In this document: positions 44,908-53,082 of the stretch, piece after piece
How positions within the stretch are numbered: position 1 is the first letter of the stretch
Layout of the letters: each line of letters opens with the position of its first letter
From: Paenibacillus phyllosphaerae
Lineage (GTDB): Bacteria > Bacillota > Bacilli > Paenibacillales > Paenibacillaceae
DNA length: 64,000 bases
Direction of reading: 5' to 3'
Assembly: GCF_014192105.1 (NCBI RefSeq)
Contig: NZ_JACHXK010000005.1
Coordinates: forward strand, 374,804 to 438,803
Made by a program: the position numbers and the translations under genes
The notes under the pieces: generated by a model
What the model was told of the DNA's origin: nothing
Database searches by the model: none
What the model saw: only the letters and a program-made list of their open reading frames with translations

Positions 44908-46491
44908 ATGGTGCATCCCTACAGGATTCAGCCGATGAGGCGCATGCTGCTGCGGTTGATCATCCTTTTGCTAACCTTTGCTTTCATGACGGTTGCTTAT
45001 GGCCAGCAAGCCGCGGCTGCCGACGCCGATCAAGGACCGATGGATCCGAGAGTGCTGGCGGATACGAACAAACCGGGCGTCGTCATGATTGCCACGCTAT
45101 ACAAGGCGAGCATCTCGATTCCCCAAGTCATCATGTCGCAAGAAGCGCTGGCGCAGCTGCAGGATAAGCTGGCGCGGGACATCGTGAACGGCAAGCTAGC
45201 GAACGATCCGAATGCGATCATCGACGCCATCTTCCAGGATATTTTCAAGGATCCGCTGAAGTATCTGCTGCCGACCAAGACGGTAACGACCCAAGAAGTG
45301 CAAGCCGGGGCTACGGGGACGGGGTTCATCATTACCCCTGACGGCTATATTCTGACGAATGCTCATGTCGTCTATACGCCCGAAGACCAGCTAAAGGAAC
45401 TGCTCATCATGACCGGTCTGCAGGAGCTGATCGAGCAGGACGTGACCGCCTTCATCAATGAGGTGAACGCCGCCAACTATGAGCCGACGGAGGAGACGCT
45501 GCAGCAGCTGCGGGAAGCAGCGGCCACCTTCTACATCCAATATGCGACGCTCAGCGGCATTACGACGCAGGTGTATACCGAGATGGGCGTCGCCATTCCG
45601 GGCGTTCAAGTGATGCAGAAGGGATTCGTCAGCGAGGTTAAAAAGCGCGGCGAGGTAAGTCCGGGCAAGGATGTCGCGATTCTCAAGATCGACAGCGACA
45701 ATCTCCCGACCGTACCGCTCGGCGACGATGGCAGCTTGCGCACCGGGGACCAAATCTTCGTCATCGGCTATCCGGGCGCAGCCACCTTCAATCCGATGCT
45801 GGCCGATGAGAGCGTCCTCGAATCGACGCTCACCTCCGGACTGATCAGCGCCCGCAAGACGATGCCCGGCGGCTGGGACATTATGCAGGTCGATGCCGCC
45901 ATGACGCACGGCAACAGCGGCGGTCCGGTGTTTAACGAGCAAGGGGATGTCATCGGGATCGCCACGTTCGGCAGCATCGATTCCTCCAATGGCGCCGAAG
46001 TGCAGGGCATGAATTTCGTCATTCCGGTCAGCATTGCCAAGCAATTCCTCAATGAGCTGAACGTGACGCCGACGGAAAGCCAGCTGACCACTTTGTACAA
46101 AGAAGGGCTGACGTTCTTCAACGAAGGCAAATACAGCAAGGCGCTCGACAAATTCAGAGAAGTGAACGAGCTCAATCCCGGCTACCCGTACATTCAGACG
46201 TTCATATCCGATTCCCGCATGGCGGTGAACAACGAACCGGATACCGGACTCAACTGGACGCTGATCCTGCTCATCGCCGGCGGTGTACTGCTCCTCATTA
46301 TCCTCGTACTGGTGATCATCTTGCTGCTGCGCAAGTTTAACTTCAAGGTAGAGCGCAGGCCGAACCCTGCCCCTACGCCTCCTTCACCCCCGCCTCAGCC
46401 TGCGGTCGAGCCGGCTGCCGCGAAGCCAGCTGAGCCGCAAGCAGAATCGGCTGCGCAGCAATCGCCGGATTCCGATAAGAAGGAGAGCTGA
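44908..46491 (+). CDS. Membrane-anchored HtrA-like serine protease with TPR and C-terminal TM
   Basis: 527 residues. A signal peptide or anchor (10-38) is followed by a trypsin-like domain with His153 (LTNAHVV), Asp255 (DVAILKID) and Ser337 (HGNSGGP). The gap from His to Asp is ~100 residues, with a helical insert at about 158-235 where HtrA has ~30. A short TPR-like stretch (390-425), one C-terminal membrane helix (450-475) and a Pro/Ala-rich cytosolic tail follow; there is no PDZ domain. The protease domain is outside the cell. AAGGAGGAG precedes the ATG. Confidence 0.87.
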   Translation: MVHPYRIQPMRRMLLRLIILLLTFAFMTVAYGQQAAAADADQGPMDPRVLADTNKPGVVMIATLYKASISIPQVIMSQEALAQLQDKLARDIVNGKLANDPNAIIDAIFQDIFKDPLKYLLPTKTVTTQEVQAGATGTGFIITPDGYILTNAHVVYTPEDQLKELLIMTGLQELIEQDVTAFINEVNAANYEPTEETLQQLREAAATFYIQYATLSGITTQVYTEMGVAIPGVQVMQKGFVSEVKKRGEVSPGKDVAILKIDSDNLPTVPLGDDGSLRTGDQIFVIGYPGAATFNPMLADESVLESTLTSGLISARKTMPGGWDIMQVDAAMTHGNSGGPVFNEQGDVIGIATFGSIDSSNGAEVQGMNFVIPVSIAKQFLNELNVTPTESQLTTLYKEGLTFFNEGKYSKALDKFREVNELNPGYPYIQTFISDSRMAVNNEPDTGLNWTLILLIAGGVLLLIILVLVIILLLRKFNFKVERRPNPAPTPPSPPPQPAVEPAAAKPAEPQAESAAQQSPDSDKKES

Positions 46492-46514
46492 ACAGCTTGG
46501 CGATCCAATAGCAA

Positions 46515-46542
46515 AAAGCCTGAAGCGTCCGCTTCAGGCTTT
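46515..46542. terminator. Bidirectional terminator
   Basis: Perfect 12-base arms AAAGCCTGAAGC / GCTTCAGGCTTT with loop GTCC, flanked by A-run and T-run, between convergent genes. Confidence 0.85.
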
Positions 46543-46601
46543 CTTGGATGCATAGCGCTATGAGGAGGCTTGCCCACTCCGGCTTCGAACCGGCAGTCGC
46601 A

Positions 46602-47339
46602 TTATTGCGCGGTGTATCCGCCGTCGACAACCAGGCTGCCGCCCGTCATGTAAGAAGAGTCGTCGCTCGCGAGGAACAGAACGGCTTTGGCCATCTCTTC
46701 CGCTTGGCCAAGACGCTTCATCGGCGTCATGGTTGCCAGCACTTGCTTGCTTTCTTCCGGAATGATCGGCGTGTCGATGAAGCCTGGGCACAGAGCGTTC
46801 ACGCGAATGTTGTGCTCGGCATATTCCAGACCGAGCGAACGGGTCAAGTTCACGACGCCGCCTTTAGCCGCGTTGTACGCAGCCGAACCCGGCGAACCGA
46901 CCCAACCGTACATCGAAGCCGTGTTGACGATGACGCCGCCGCCTGCTTTGAGCATTTCGCGGATCGAAGCACGAGCCACCAGGAATACGCCGTCGAGGTC
47001 GACGTTAACCGTATTGCGCCATTCCGCATAATCGAGGTCGTGTGTTGGCGTTACGCGGCCAATCCCTGCGTTGTTGAACACGACGTCTACTTTACCGAAT
47101 GTTGCGACCGCTTGTTCGAAAACGTTCGCGACATCTTCTTCGCTCGTGATGTTCGCTTTGACGAACAGCGCTTCCGCCTGGGATGCTTTCAGCTCGCTCT
47201 CGAATGCTTTGCCCTTCTCTTCGTTCAGATCGACCAGCACCACTTTCGCGCCTTCCGAGACGAATAAGCGCGCCGTAGCTGCCCCGATACCGGATGCTCC
47301 ACCTGTAATCACTGCGACTTTCCCTTGAAGTTTGCCCAT
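46602..47339 (-). CDS. Short-chain dehydrogenase/reductase (classical SDR)
   Basis: 245 residues. NAD(P)-binding TGGASGIGAA (13-22), NNAGIG near 90, catalytic Ser (NTASMYG) and YNAAKGG. The usual Tyr-x-x-x-Lys is present as SAAYNAAKGG. Substrate unknown. The start at 47339 has TGGAGG upstream; 44 extra codons of open frame are not family-like. Divergent from a TetR regulator 181 bp away, which probably controls it. Confidence 0.9.
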   Translation of the reverse strand: MGKLQGKVAVITGGASGIGAATARLFVSEGAKVVLVDLNEEKGKAFESELKASQAEALFVKANITSEEDVANVFEQAVATFGKVDVVFNNAGIGRVTPTHDLDYAEWRNTVNVDLDGVFLVARASIREMLKAGGGVIVNTASMYGWVGSPGSAAYNAAKGGVVNLTRSLGLEYAEHNIRVNALCPGFIDTPIIPEESKQVLATMTPMKRLGQAEEMAKAVLFLASDDSSYMTGGSLVVDGGYTAQ

Positions 47340-47476
47340 CGTGGATTCCTCCAGTACAATATTTTTAATAGCAGGCACCTTGCTTGGCGCCGTACTATGT
47401 TGCGTTAACATCTTTAATTGTACGCCTGTGCCTACCACGAACCAATCAGCAAGATTATCGCGACTGTCCAATTCGT

Positions 47477-47499
47477 AGACACATCAAGGGAAAGTGTCT
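47477..47499. promoter_or_regulatory. Candidate operator in the SDR/TetR divergent region
   Basis: AGACAC (47477-47482) and GTGTCT (47494-47499) form an inverted repeat just upstream of the TetR ribosome site. Confidence 0.4.
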
Positions 47500-47520
47500 T
47501 GTTCGGGAGAGATTTTTTGT

Positions 47521-48141
47521 ATGAACGATGAACATCTTGTGACATCTCTGCGACGGAACCGGACCAGGGAGCATCTGAAATCCGCCCTCATCAAGCTGAT
47601 TAAGGATAAGGGCTACCATGCGGTCTCCGTCCGAGACATCGTCAGTCAGGCCGCCTACAACCGCAGCACCTTCTACGTCCATTACCAGGACAAAATCGAG
47701 CTGGCCGAAGATCTGCTCGCCTCGATGATGCAAGGCTTGGAGGAAGCCGTCGGCACGCCTTATATCCCAGGCCAGAAAGTCATGACGGCCAAGCTCAACC
47801 TGCCGTCCTTCCAGATCGTGACCTACATCTACGAGCACCGGGACTTCTTCGATCTCATCCAGTATGACGATACGCTGCCGGGGCTGCACACCGGTTTCCC
47901 GCAGACGATCCTGAAGATCTACATGGAGCAGTTCCAATTCGAGACGATCAACAATATCCCCGTCAACATGGACTACTTTAAGCAATACACCGCCTACGGC
48001 TTCTATGGCCTGGTGCGCACCTGGATTACGAGCGGCTTCCGCGAATCGCAGGAGATCTTCATCCAGGAAGTGATCGACCTGACCAAGACGCATATGCATG
48101 CGTTCAAGTATGTGGGTAAACGGCAGCCCGACCTTCTATAG
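47521..48141 (+). CDS. TetR/AcrR family regulator (DhaS-like)
   Basis: 206 residues from the ATG at 47521. The N-terminal helix-turn-helix carries AAYNRSTFYVHYQDKIEL; the C-terminal domain has the PxFQIVTYIYEHRDFF...FY-GLVRTWITSGF pattern of the DhaS-type subgroup. It is divergent from the SDR gene and most likely represses it. The ribosome site GGGAGAGA lies about ten bases upstream. Ligand unknown. Confidence 0.86.
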   Translation: MNDEHLVTSLRRNRTREHLKSALIKLIKDKGYHAVSVRDIVSQAAYNRSTFYVHYQDKIELAEDLLASMMQGLEEAVGTPYIPGQKVMTAKLNLPSFQIVTYIYEHRDFFDLIQYDDTLPGLHTGFPQTILKIYMEQFQFETINNIPVNMDYFKQYTAYGFYGLVRTWITSGFRESQEIFIQEVIDLTKTHMHAFKYVGKRQPDLL

Positions 48142-48223
48142 AAACCCGGTGCCGGCATGAGCCGGTTGAGCGCCCTCTTCAGCGGCCATATCTGGGGAAG
48201 ACTCGCTCTGTCATGACCATCAA

Positions 48224-48250
48224 GCGCTTGCCCCTTATTCGAGCAAGCGC
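48224..48250. terminator. Hairpin between convergent tetR and ydeI-type genes
   Basis: Eight-base arms GCGCTTGC / GCAAGCGC; no clear T-tract, and it overlaps the stop of the minus-strand gene. Confidence 0.4.
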
Positions 48251-48801
48251 CCATGATCGTGCCATTGGCCGTACATCCGGTTGTTTCTTGTATTGGCGAT
48301 GAATTTGGCTAACCGGTGCTCGAACAATTCGGGCTGATTGCGACAGCTCTGAATCGTGTCGATCCTTACCCGCTTGTATAGATCGGGGAATGCCGCAAAG
48401 TTCGCATAGACGTGCTCGTCTTCCCGCAGCCGTCGTTCGATGTCCGGATCGATGGCGAATGACTCGGGGTCCATGGCAGGAAGCACCTTTCTTCCCTGGT
48501 CCGTCATAAGCCCCAATCGCCCGAGGCGGCGGACGCGTGCCTTGTTCAGTTCCGTCCATGAGCTTCTGCGGCTTCTGGGAGACAGTCTCTGCGCCAGCCG
48601 ACCGTCCGCGAGTTTCTTCTTAACCCCATCGATCCAGCCGAAACACAACGCCTCTTCGACCGCTTCCAAATACAGCAGCCTACCCGGAGCTTGCGTCATG
48701 GTGACGACGACCCAGCAGCAAGATTCGCTCTTCCCATTCTCCTGCAGCCAATTCCTCAGTTCTTCCCTTGTTGTTGCCGGAATGAAAGTGCTAATCTCCA
48801 T
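48235..48801 (-). CDS. YdeI/OmpD-associated family protein
   Basis: 188 residues. Typical of the family: LEAVEEALCFGWIDGVKKKL near 44-63, the basic SPRSRRSSWTELNKARVRRL block, and the C-terminal LAKFIANTRNNRMYG. This is a more canonical member than the one at 41825. Its start overlaps the DinB stop by 11 bases, so the two are translated together. Linked in the literature to peptide/bacteriocin tolerance; the mechanism is not known. Confidence 0.85.
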   Translation of the reverse strand: MEISTFIPATTREELRNWLQENGKSESCCWVVVTMTQAPGRLLYLEAVEEALCFGWIDGVKKKLADGRLAQRLSPRSRRSSWTELNKARVRRLGRLGLMTDQGRKVLPAMDPESFAIDPDIERRLREDEHVYANFAAFPDLYKRVRIDTIQSCRNQPELFEHRLAKFIANTRNNRMYGQWHDHGRLLE

Positions 48802-49324
48802 GGCTTCCGGCCGCCGCTTCAGACTGCTGTTGGTACCAGAACAGCGCGTAATCCTGCATCACCGAAGCATGGCCCATCTGGCGCAGCATCGTGGACACAT
48901 TCCCTCTATGGTAAGTGCCGTGGTTGACTAGATGCAGCACGATCTCCGATAAGCGGGTCTGGCGAAGGCCGGCGAACGGATTATCGAGCAGGATCGCCTG
49001 CTCGAGATCGGGCTCGCTGCGTAACCATACGTCCATTCGCTCCGATAACTCGCTGAAGGCATCCGCATACTCATCCACCGTGGACAAGATTCGCGCGTTA
49101 AGCGGCATACTTGCTTGCAGCGCCTCCGGCATGCCCGTGCCCGTCAGCACTTGATACCACATCGTGTCCACCGCATAGAGATGGCTAAGCGCGTGCGCGA
49201 CGGTCGGGAACGAGCTGTTCACTTCCTGACTCAGAACGGCAGGCGGCAGTTCCTTGATTCGGCCAAGAATCGTTTGGTTCGCCCAGGTGTGGTAGTTGTA
49301 CATCGTTACGGGATAATTCGTCAT
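48791..49324 (-). CDS. DinB family metal-binding protein
   Basis: 177 residues, four-helix bundle. The three metal-ligand histidines are visible in FPTVAHALSHLYAVD and HLVNHGTYHRGNV, and the start TMYNYHTWANQTIL is diagnostic. DinB-fold proteins include mycothiol/bacillithiol-dependent transferases; bacillithiol use is plausible in a Firmicute but not shown. Translation is coupled to the downstream YdeI-type gene. Confidence 0.88.
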   Translation of the reverse strand: MTNYPVTMYNYHTWANQTILGRIKELPPAVLSQEVNSSFPTVAHALSHLYAVDTMWYQVLTGTGMPEALQASMPLNARILSTVDEYADAFSELSERMDVWLRSEPDLEQAILLDNPFAGLRQTRLSEIVLHLVNHGTYHRGNVSTMLRQMGHASVMQDYALFWYQQQSEAAAGSHGD

Positions 49325-49380
49325 TCGTATCGTCTCCTTCTGGCGGGTCAGCTATGAACTGAAGTTCTTGTATCTATAAT

Positions 49381-49417
49381 AAAAAAAGATGTATGACAAC
49401 AGACTGTCATACATCTT
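49381..49417 (-). terminator. Terminator containing the stop codon of the WYL gene
   Basis: Perfect 13-base arms (49386-49398, 49405-49417) with a six-base loop, and seven A on the plus strand. The arm includes the TGA of the WYL gene (49407-49409), so coding and terminator overlap. Confidence 0.85.
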
Positions 49418-50321
49418 CATAAAACTTCTGCGCGCGTTGAAGCTGCTCCTTCAGGATGCCGCGCAGCGCGATCGGCTCCAACACCTCTACCCCGCTGCCG
49501 AGGCTGAGCAGAATAGACCACAGCCATTTGGCCCCTAGCGGCTGATAGACCGGGATCCGCATCGTCATGCTCCCGTCGGCATGGAATTCCCGCTCTGCCT
49601 GATGAAAGTGGTCCATCGCCTCCGCAAGCGCCTCCGTACCTACCCGGATGACGACATCCTCCTGCTGGCCTTGCCATGCCTTGGCCGCGGCGGCGTCTTC
49701 CGCCACATCGTGATGCGGCTCGAACTTCTCCTCGGTGACGGACAAATCCATTAGCCGGGACAGCCGGAATTCCCGGTAATCCCGCCGCGTTCGGCAGAAC
49801 CCGTACATATACCATGTGCTGTACTTGAAGTGGAGCTTGAGCGGTTCCATCTCCCTCGTCGTACGCTCATTCTTGGCATTAATATATTCGAAGCGGACGA
49901 CGTTACGCCCGGTAATCGCGGTGCGCAGATTTCGAAGGACGTCGACAGCTGAACGGTGCGTCTCCAGATTGACCGCCACACTTGGCGTATCCTGCCCCGT
50001 CTCGATCGTCTGCAGCCTTTCGATGGTCCCTTGCGCGCGCTCGTCCTCGAATACGGTCGACAGACTGCGGAGTACCGTGACCAGCGCTTGAACATCGTAC
50101 GACCCGAGCAGGCTCCGATCCATCTTATAGCCGTCCATGATGCCATAGCCGCCGTTCATTCCTTGATACGACACGACCGGGAATCCCGCTGCGCAGATTA
50201 CGTCGATATCGCGATAGATCGTTCTCGGTGACACCTGGAATTCCTCTGCGAGCACGGAGGCCGACAGCACCTCGTGATTCAGCAGCTTGTATATAATCGC
50301 GATCAACCGCTCTAATTTCAT
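49407..50321 (-). CDS. YafY-type transcriptional regulator (HTH_11 + WYL)
   Basis: 304 residues. The winged helix-turn-helix at the N-terminus has LSASVLAEEFQVSPRTIYRD; the WYL domain appears as STWYMYGFCRTRRDYREFRL near 188-207, followed by a C-terminal beta-rich extension. WYL proteins bind nucleic-acid or nucleotide ligands. It sits 82 bp before the DinB/YdeI pair in the same direction but ends in a strong terminator, so it is probably the regulator of those genes from a separate transcript. GGAGGTG precedes the ATG. Confidence 0.88.
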   Translation of the reverse strand: MKLERLIAIIYKLLNHEVLSASVLAEEFQVSPRTIYRDIDVICAAGFPVVSYQGMNGGYGIMDGYKMDRSLLGSYDVQALVTVLRSLSTVFEDERAQGTIERLQTIETGQDTPSVAVNLETHRSAVDVLRNLRTAITGRNVVRFEYINAKNERTTREMEPLKLHFKYSTWYMYGFCRTRRDYREFRLSRLMDLSVTEEKFEPHHDVAEDAAAAKAWQGQQEDVVIRVGTEALAEAMDHFHQAEREFHADGSMTMRIPVYQPLGAKWLWSILLSLGSGVEVLEPIALRGILKEQLQRAQKFYEDV

Positions 50322-50393
50322 CAAGCACCTCCAATCATGACCATCATAACCGATTATCCGCTAAGGATGATCGTGATTGTCGAGAAAAAGTTA

Positions 50394-50418
50394 AAGGCCC
50401 GCCAACCAGGCGGGCCTT
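50394..50418 (-). terminator. Terminator of the phn operon
   Basis: Perfect ten-base arms AAGGCCCGCC / GGCGGGCCTT with a five-base loop, nine bases past the last permease gene. Confidence 0.78.
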
Positions 50419-50427
50419 CGTTACGAA

Positions 50428-51234
50428 TTATCCCTTGACCAGCTTCGAACGCAGCTTGCCCGAGACGAATTCAATGATGAGAATCAGGACGACCAGCCCG
50501 ATCAGGATCGAGCCGACCTGGTCCCACTTGTAGCTTCGCATGGCGAAGATGAGCGGCGCGCCGATGCCCCCTGCACCGACAAGACCCAGGATCGACGCTT
50601 CGCGCATGTTCATATCGAAGCGATAGATCATCACCGATAGGAAGACGGATAACAGCTGCGGCACGATACCGAAGCGGATCTTCTCGAAGGTGGTGCAACC
50701 GATCGACTTCATCGATTCGAGCACGCGGGTATCGAGCTCCTCGATCGCGTCCATGTAGAGCTTGGCGAGCATGCCGATCGACGTCAGACCGACGGTGAGC
50801 ACCCCGGCGAACGGCCCCGGTCCGGTCACGCGGATGAAGATAAGCCCGTACACCAGCGCCGGAATGGTACGGATCGCGATAAGCAGCAGCCTGGTGATCC
50901 AGGCAACCGGCTTCGGCACGACGTTGGAAGCGGCCAGGAAGGCGAGCGGCACGGCAAGCACAGCGCCGACGACCGTGCCCAGGAAGGCGATGGCGACCGT
51001 CTCGACGAGCAGATACAGCACGCTTTGCTTCGTCACGTTGAACAGCAGCGCCGTATCCGGATGCGTAAGTCCGTAGACAATATTGCGGGCGATCTTAAGA
51101 CCGCTTTGCTCGATATCGTTAAAGTTGACCGCCGTGAACGACCAGATGAACAGCACGGCGATAATTCCCGCTATGGTCGCGATATAGAACTGCTGGCGCG
51201 GCGCGGCCGACAATTGTTTCTCGATGTGATTCAT
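50428..51234 (-). CDS. phnE: Phosphonate/phosphite-type ABC transporter permease
   Basis: 268 residues with about six membrane segments and the ABC permease EAA loop near 178-195 (LESMKSIGCTTFEKIRFGIVP, core SIGCTTFEKIRFGIVP). It is the second of two adjacent permeases, 16 bases after the first. With PhnC and PhnD it should import phosphonate, phosphite or a related phosphorus compound. Fourth and last gene of the operon; AAGGAGAA precedes the ATG. Confidence 0.9.
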   Translation of the reverse strand: MNHIEKQLSAAPRQQFYIATIAGIIAVLFIWSFTAVNFNDIEQSGLKIARNIVYGLTHPDTALLFNVTKQSVLYLLVETVAIAFLGTVVGAVLAVPLAFLAASNVVPKPVAWITRLLLIAIRTIPALVYGLIFIRVTGPGPFAGVLTVGLTSIGMLAKLYMDAIEELDTRVLESMKSIGCTTFEKIRFGIVPQLLSVFLSVMIYRFDMNMREASILGLVGAGGIGAPLIFAMRSYKWDQVGSILIGLVVLILIIEFVSGKLRSKLVKG

Positions 51235-51250
51235 AAGCGTAAAGTTCTCC

Positions 51251-52066
51251 TTAGATGAGCTTGCGTCGGAAATGCTCGCTGACGCTCTCGATAATGGTGA
51301 CGGTCACGATCAGCACGAGAATGATCATCCCCACCGCCGGATAATCGCGCCAGCCGAGCCCCTCGTTGATCAGCAGCCCGATGCCGCCGGCGCCGACATA
51401 CCCGAGAATCGCCGCATAGCGCACATTGCCCTCGAAACAATAGAGCGACGTCGAGATATAGCCCGGGAGCACCTGCGGAATGATCGCGAAGCGGAACGCT
51501 TCGATCCTCGTCATGCCGATCGACTCCATCGCCTCAAAGGCTCCCATATCGACGTTCTCGATCTGTTCATACAGCAGCTTGCCGACGTAGGCGATCGTGA
51601 ACAGCATAATCGCGACCGTTCCCGCCATCGGTCCCAGGCCGAACACGAACGTGGCAATCAGGGCGCTTACGAGCGTCGGCAAGGTCCGCAGCAGACTGAG
51701 CACCGTTTTGCTCACGGCAACAATCGCTCTCGATTGCACGATGTTGGCCGAAGCCGCTACGGCGACAGGCAAGGCTAGCAAGGCGCCGATCATGGAGCCG
51801 AGCAAGGACATCTTGATCGTGTCGAGCAGCGGCTGCCAAATATCGGCGAGACTGCCCCAGTCCGGCGGAATCATGGCGCGGAAGAGGGTGAAGAACTCGT
51901 GCATCCTCTTCCAGAGCACTTGGAAGCTGAAGCCCGTGAATCTCGCCGAGGCTACCGTGCAGACGATCAGGATAAGGACGATCAGCGGGACACGGGACCT
52001 TTTCTGCAGCACGACCTTCCCGTTCGCAAGCGCTATCGGTTTGGGTGGAAACAGCTTATCCCACAT
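51251..52066 (-). CDS. phnE: Phosphonate/phosphite-type ABC transporter permease
   Basis: 271 residues, about six membrane segments, and the EAA loop AMESIGMTRIEAFRFAIIPQ near 178-197. It is a paralogue of the following permease; the two should form a heterodimeric channel. Its start overlaps the phnC stop by 11 bases, so translation is coupled. GAGGAGCAGG lies upstream. Confidence 0.9.
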   Translation of the reverse strand: MWDKLFPPKPIALANGKVVLQKRSRVPLIVLILIVCTVASARFTGFSFQVLWKRMHEFFTLFRAMIPPDWGSLADIWQPLLDTIKMSLLGSMIGALLALPVAVAASANIVQSRAIVAVSKTVLSLLRTLPTLVSALIATFVFGLGPMAGTVAIMLFTIAYVGKLLYEQIENVDMGAFEAMESIGMTRIEAFRFAIIPQVLPGYISTSLYCFEGNVRYAAILGYVGAGGIGLLINEGLGWRDYPAVGMIILVLIVTVTIIESVSEHFRRKLI

Positions 52067-52850
52067 AGGACGCCTGCTCCTCGATGGCCGCTTGTTCCGC
52101 TTCCCACTTGCCGCCGTAGATGTCTTGCAGAATGGCTTGCGTCACCTTCGACGTTGCGCCGTCGAACACCACTTCGCCTTTGCGGATGCCGATAATCCGG
52201 TCCGCGTATTCCAGGGCGATCTCCACGTGATGAATATTCATAATGACGGAGATGTTCAGCTCCTTATTGATCCGCTTGAAGTCGTCCATGACGATGCGCG
52301 AGGTAACGGGATCGAGAGAAGCGATCGGTTCGTCCGCCAGAATGATGTCGGGATTCTGAGCGAGCGTCCGCGCCAGCGCCACCCGCTGCTGCTGACCGCC
52401 GGACAATTGGTCGACGCGCATGAACGCTTTGTCGAGAATGCCGACTTTATCGAGCGCCTCGAGCGCTTGGATCTTGTGCTGCTTGGTGAACATCCCCGTC
52501 CATTTGCGCCACATCGGCAGTTCCGGGACGAAGGAGACGAGCACATTGCTCAGCACGGTCGCGCGGGTCACCAGGTTGAACGATTGGAAGATCATCCCGA
52601 TGCGGCGGCGGAACTTGCGGATATGCGCGCCTTTGAGCTTCGACACATCCACGTCGTCGACGATGAGCTTGCCGCTCGTAATGTCGTGCATCCGGTTAAT
52701 GCAGCGGATGAGCGTCGACTTGCCCGCTCCGGACAGGCCGATGACCGCCACGAATTCGCCCTGTTCGATCGTTAAGTTAATGTTCTGCAGCGCGGCTGTC
52801 CCATTGGGGTAGGTCTTGTTCACTTCTATGAAGGCAATCATCGGTGGCAT
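52056..52850 (-). CDS. phnC: Phosphonate/phosphite-type ABC transporter ATPase
   Basis: 264 residues. Walker A GLSGAGKST (about 37-45), Q-loop in IFQSFNLV, signature LSGGQQQR and Walker B IILADEP are intact. Energises uptake with the two PhnE proteins. AAAGGA is four bases before the first ATG and 13 before the next in-frame ATG, so the exact start is uncertain. It is separated from phnD by a 232-bp gap with hairpin repeats, unlike the tight spacing of the other genes. Confidence 0.93.
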   Translation of the reverse strand: MPPMIAFIEVNKTYPNGTAALQNINLTIEQGEFVAVIGLSGAGKSTLIRCINRMHDITSGKLIVDDVDVSKLKGAHIRKFRRRIGMIFQSFNLVTRATVLSNVLVSFVPELPMWRKWTGMFTKQHKIQALEALDKVGILDKAFMRVDQLSGGQQQRVALARTLAQNPDIILADEPIASLDPVTSRIVMDDFKRINKELNISVIMNIHHVEIALEYADRIIGIRKGEVVFDGATSKVTQAILQDIYGGKWEAEQAAIEEQASYVG

Positions 52851-52921
52851 TCAATCCTTTAATCGTAGATTGGTAGAAAAAGAGAATGAGAACATCACGG
52901 TTTCATGATGTTCTCAGACAG

Positions 52922-53075
52922 ATTGGTTTGCATCCATGGGAAAGGGATGCAGCATTCTGGCGAAATAGATTGGTTTGCATCCATGGGATAGGGATGCAGC
53001 ATTCTGGCGAATAGATTGGTTTGCATCCATAGGAAAGGGATGCAGCATTCTGGCGAATAGATTGGTTGCATCCCC
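52922..53075 (+). repeat. Three and a half hairpin repeat units (47-nt period), GCATCC stem type
   Basis: Units at 52922-52955, 52969-53002 and 53015-53048 with a truncated fourth from 53061. Each is ATTGGTTTGC, a hairpin with GCATCC / GGATGC, then GCAGCAT; spacers are TCTGGCGAA(A)TAG. The period is 47 then 46. The framework equals that at 8350-8430 with different, still complementary, stem bases. It lies between phnD and phnC in the operon. Confidence 0.85.
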
Positions 53076-53082
53076 ACTCAAT

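Noticed and set aside
52922-53075. CRISPR-like direct repeats
   Set aside because: Only three and a half units, with near-identical 12-13-base spacers and no cas genes; the units are hairpin modules found also at 8350.
52895-53077. A 60-codon minus-strand open frame with CC and repeated MQTNL-like segments
   Set aside because: It is a translation of the hairpin repeat array; the peptide repeats reflect the DNA repeats and no ribosome site is present.
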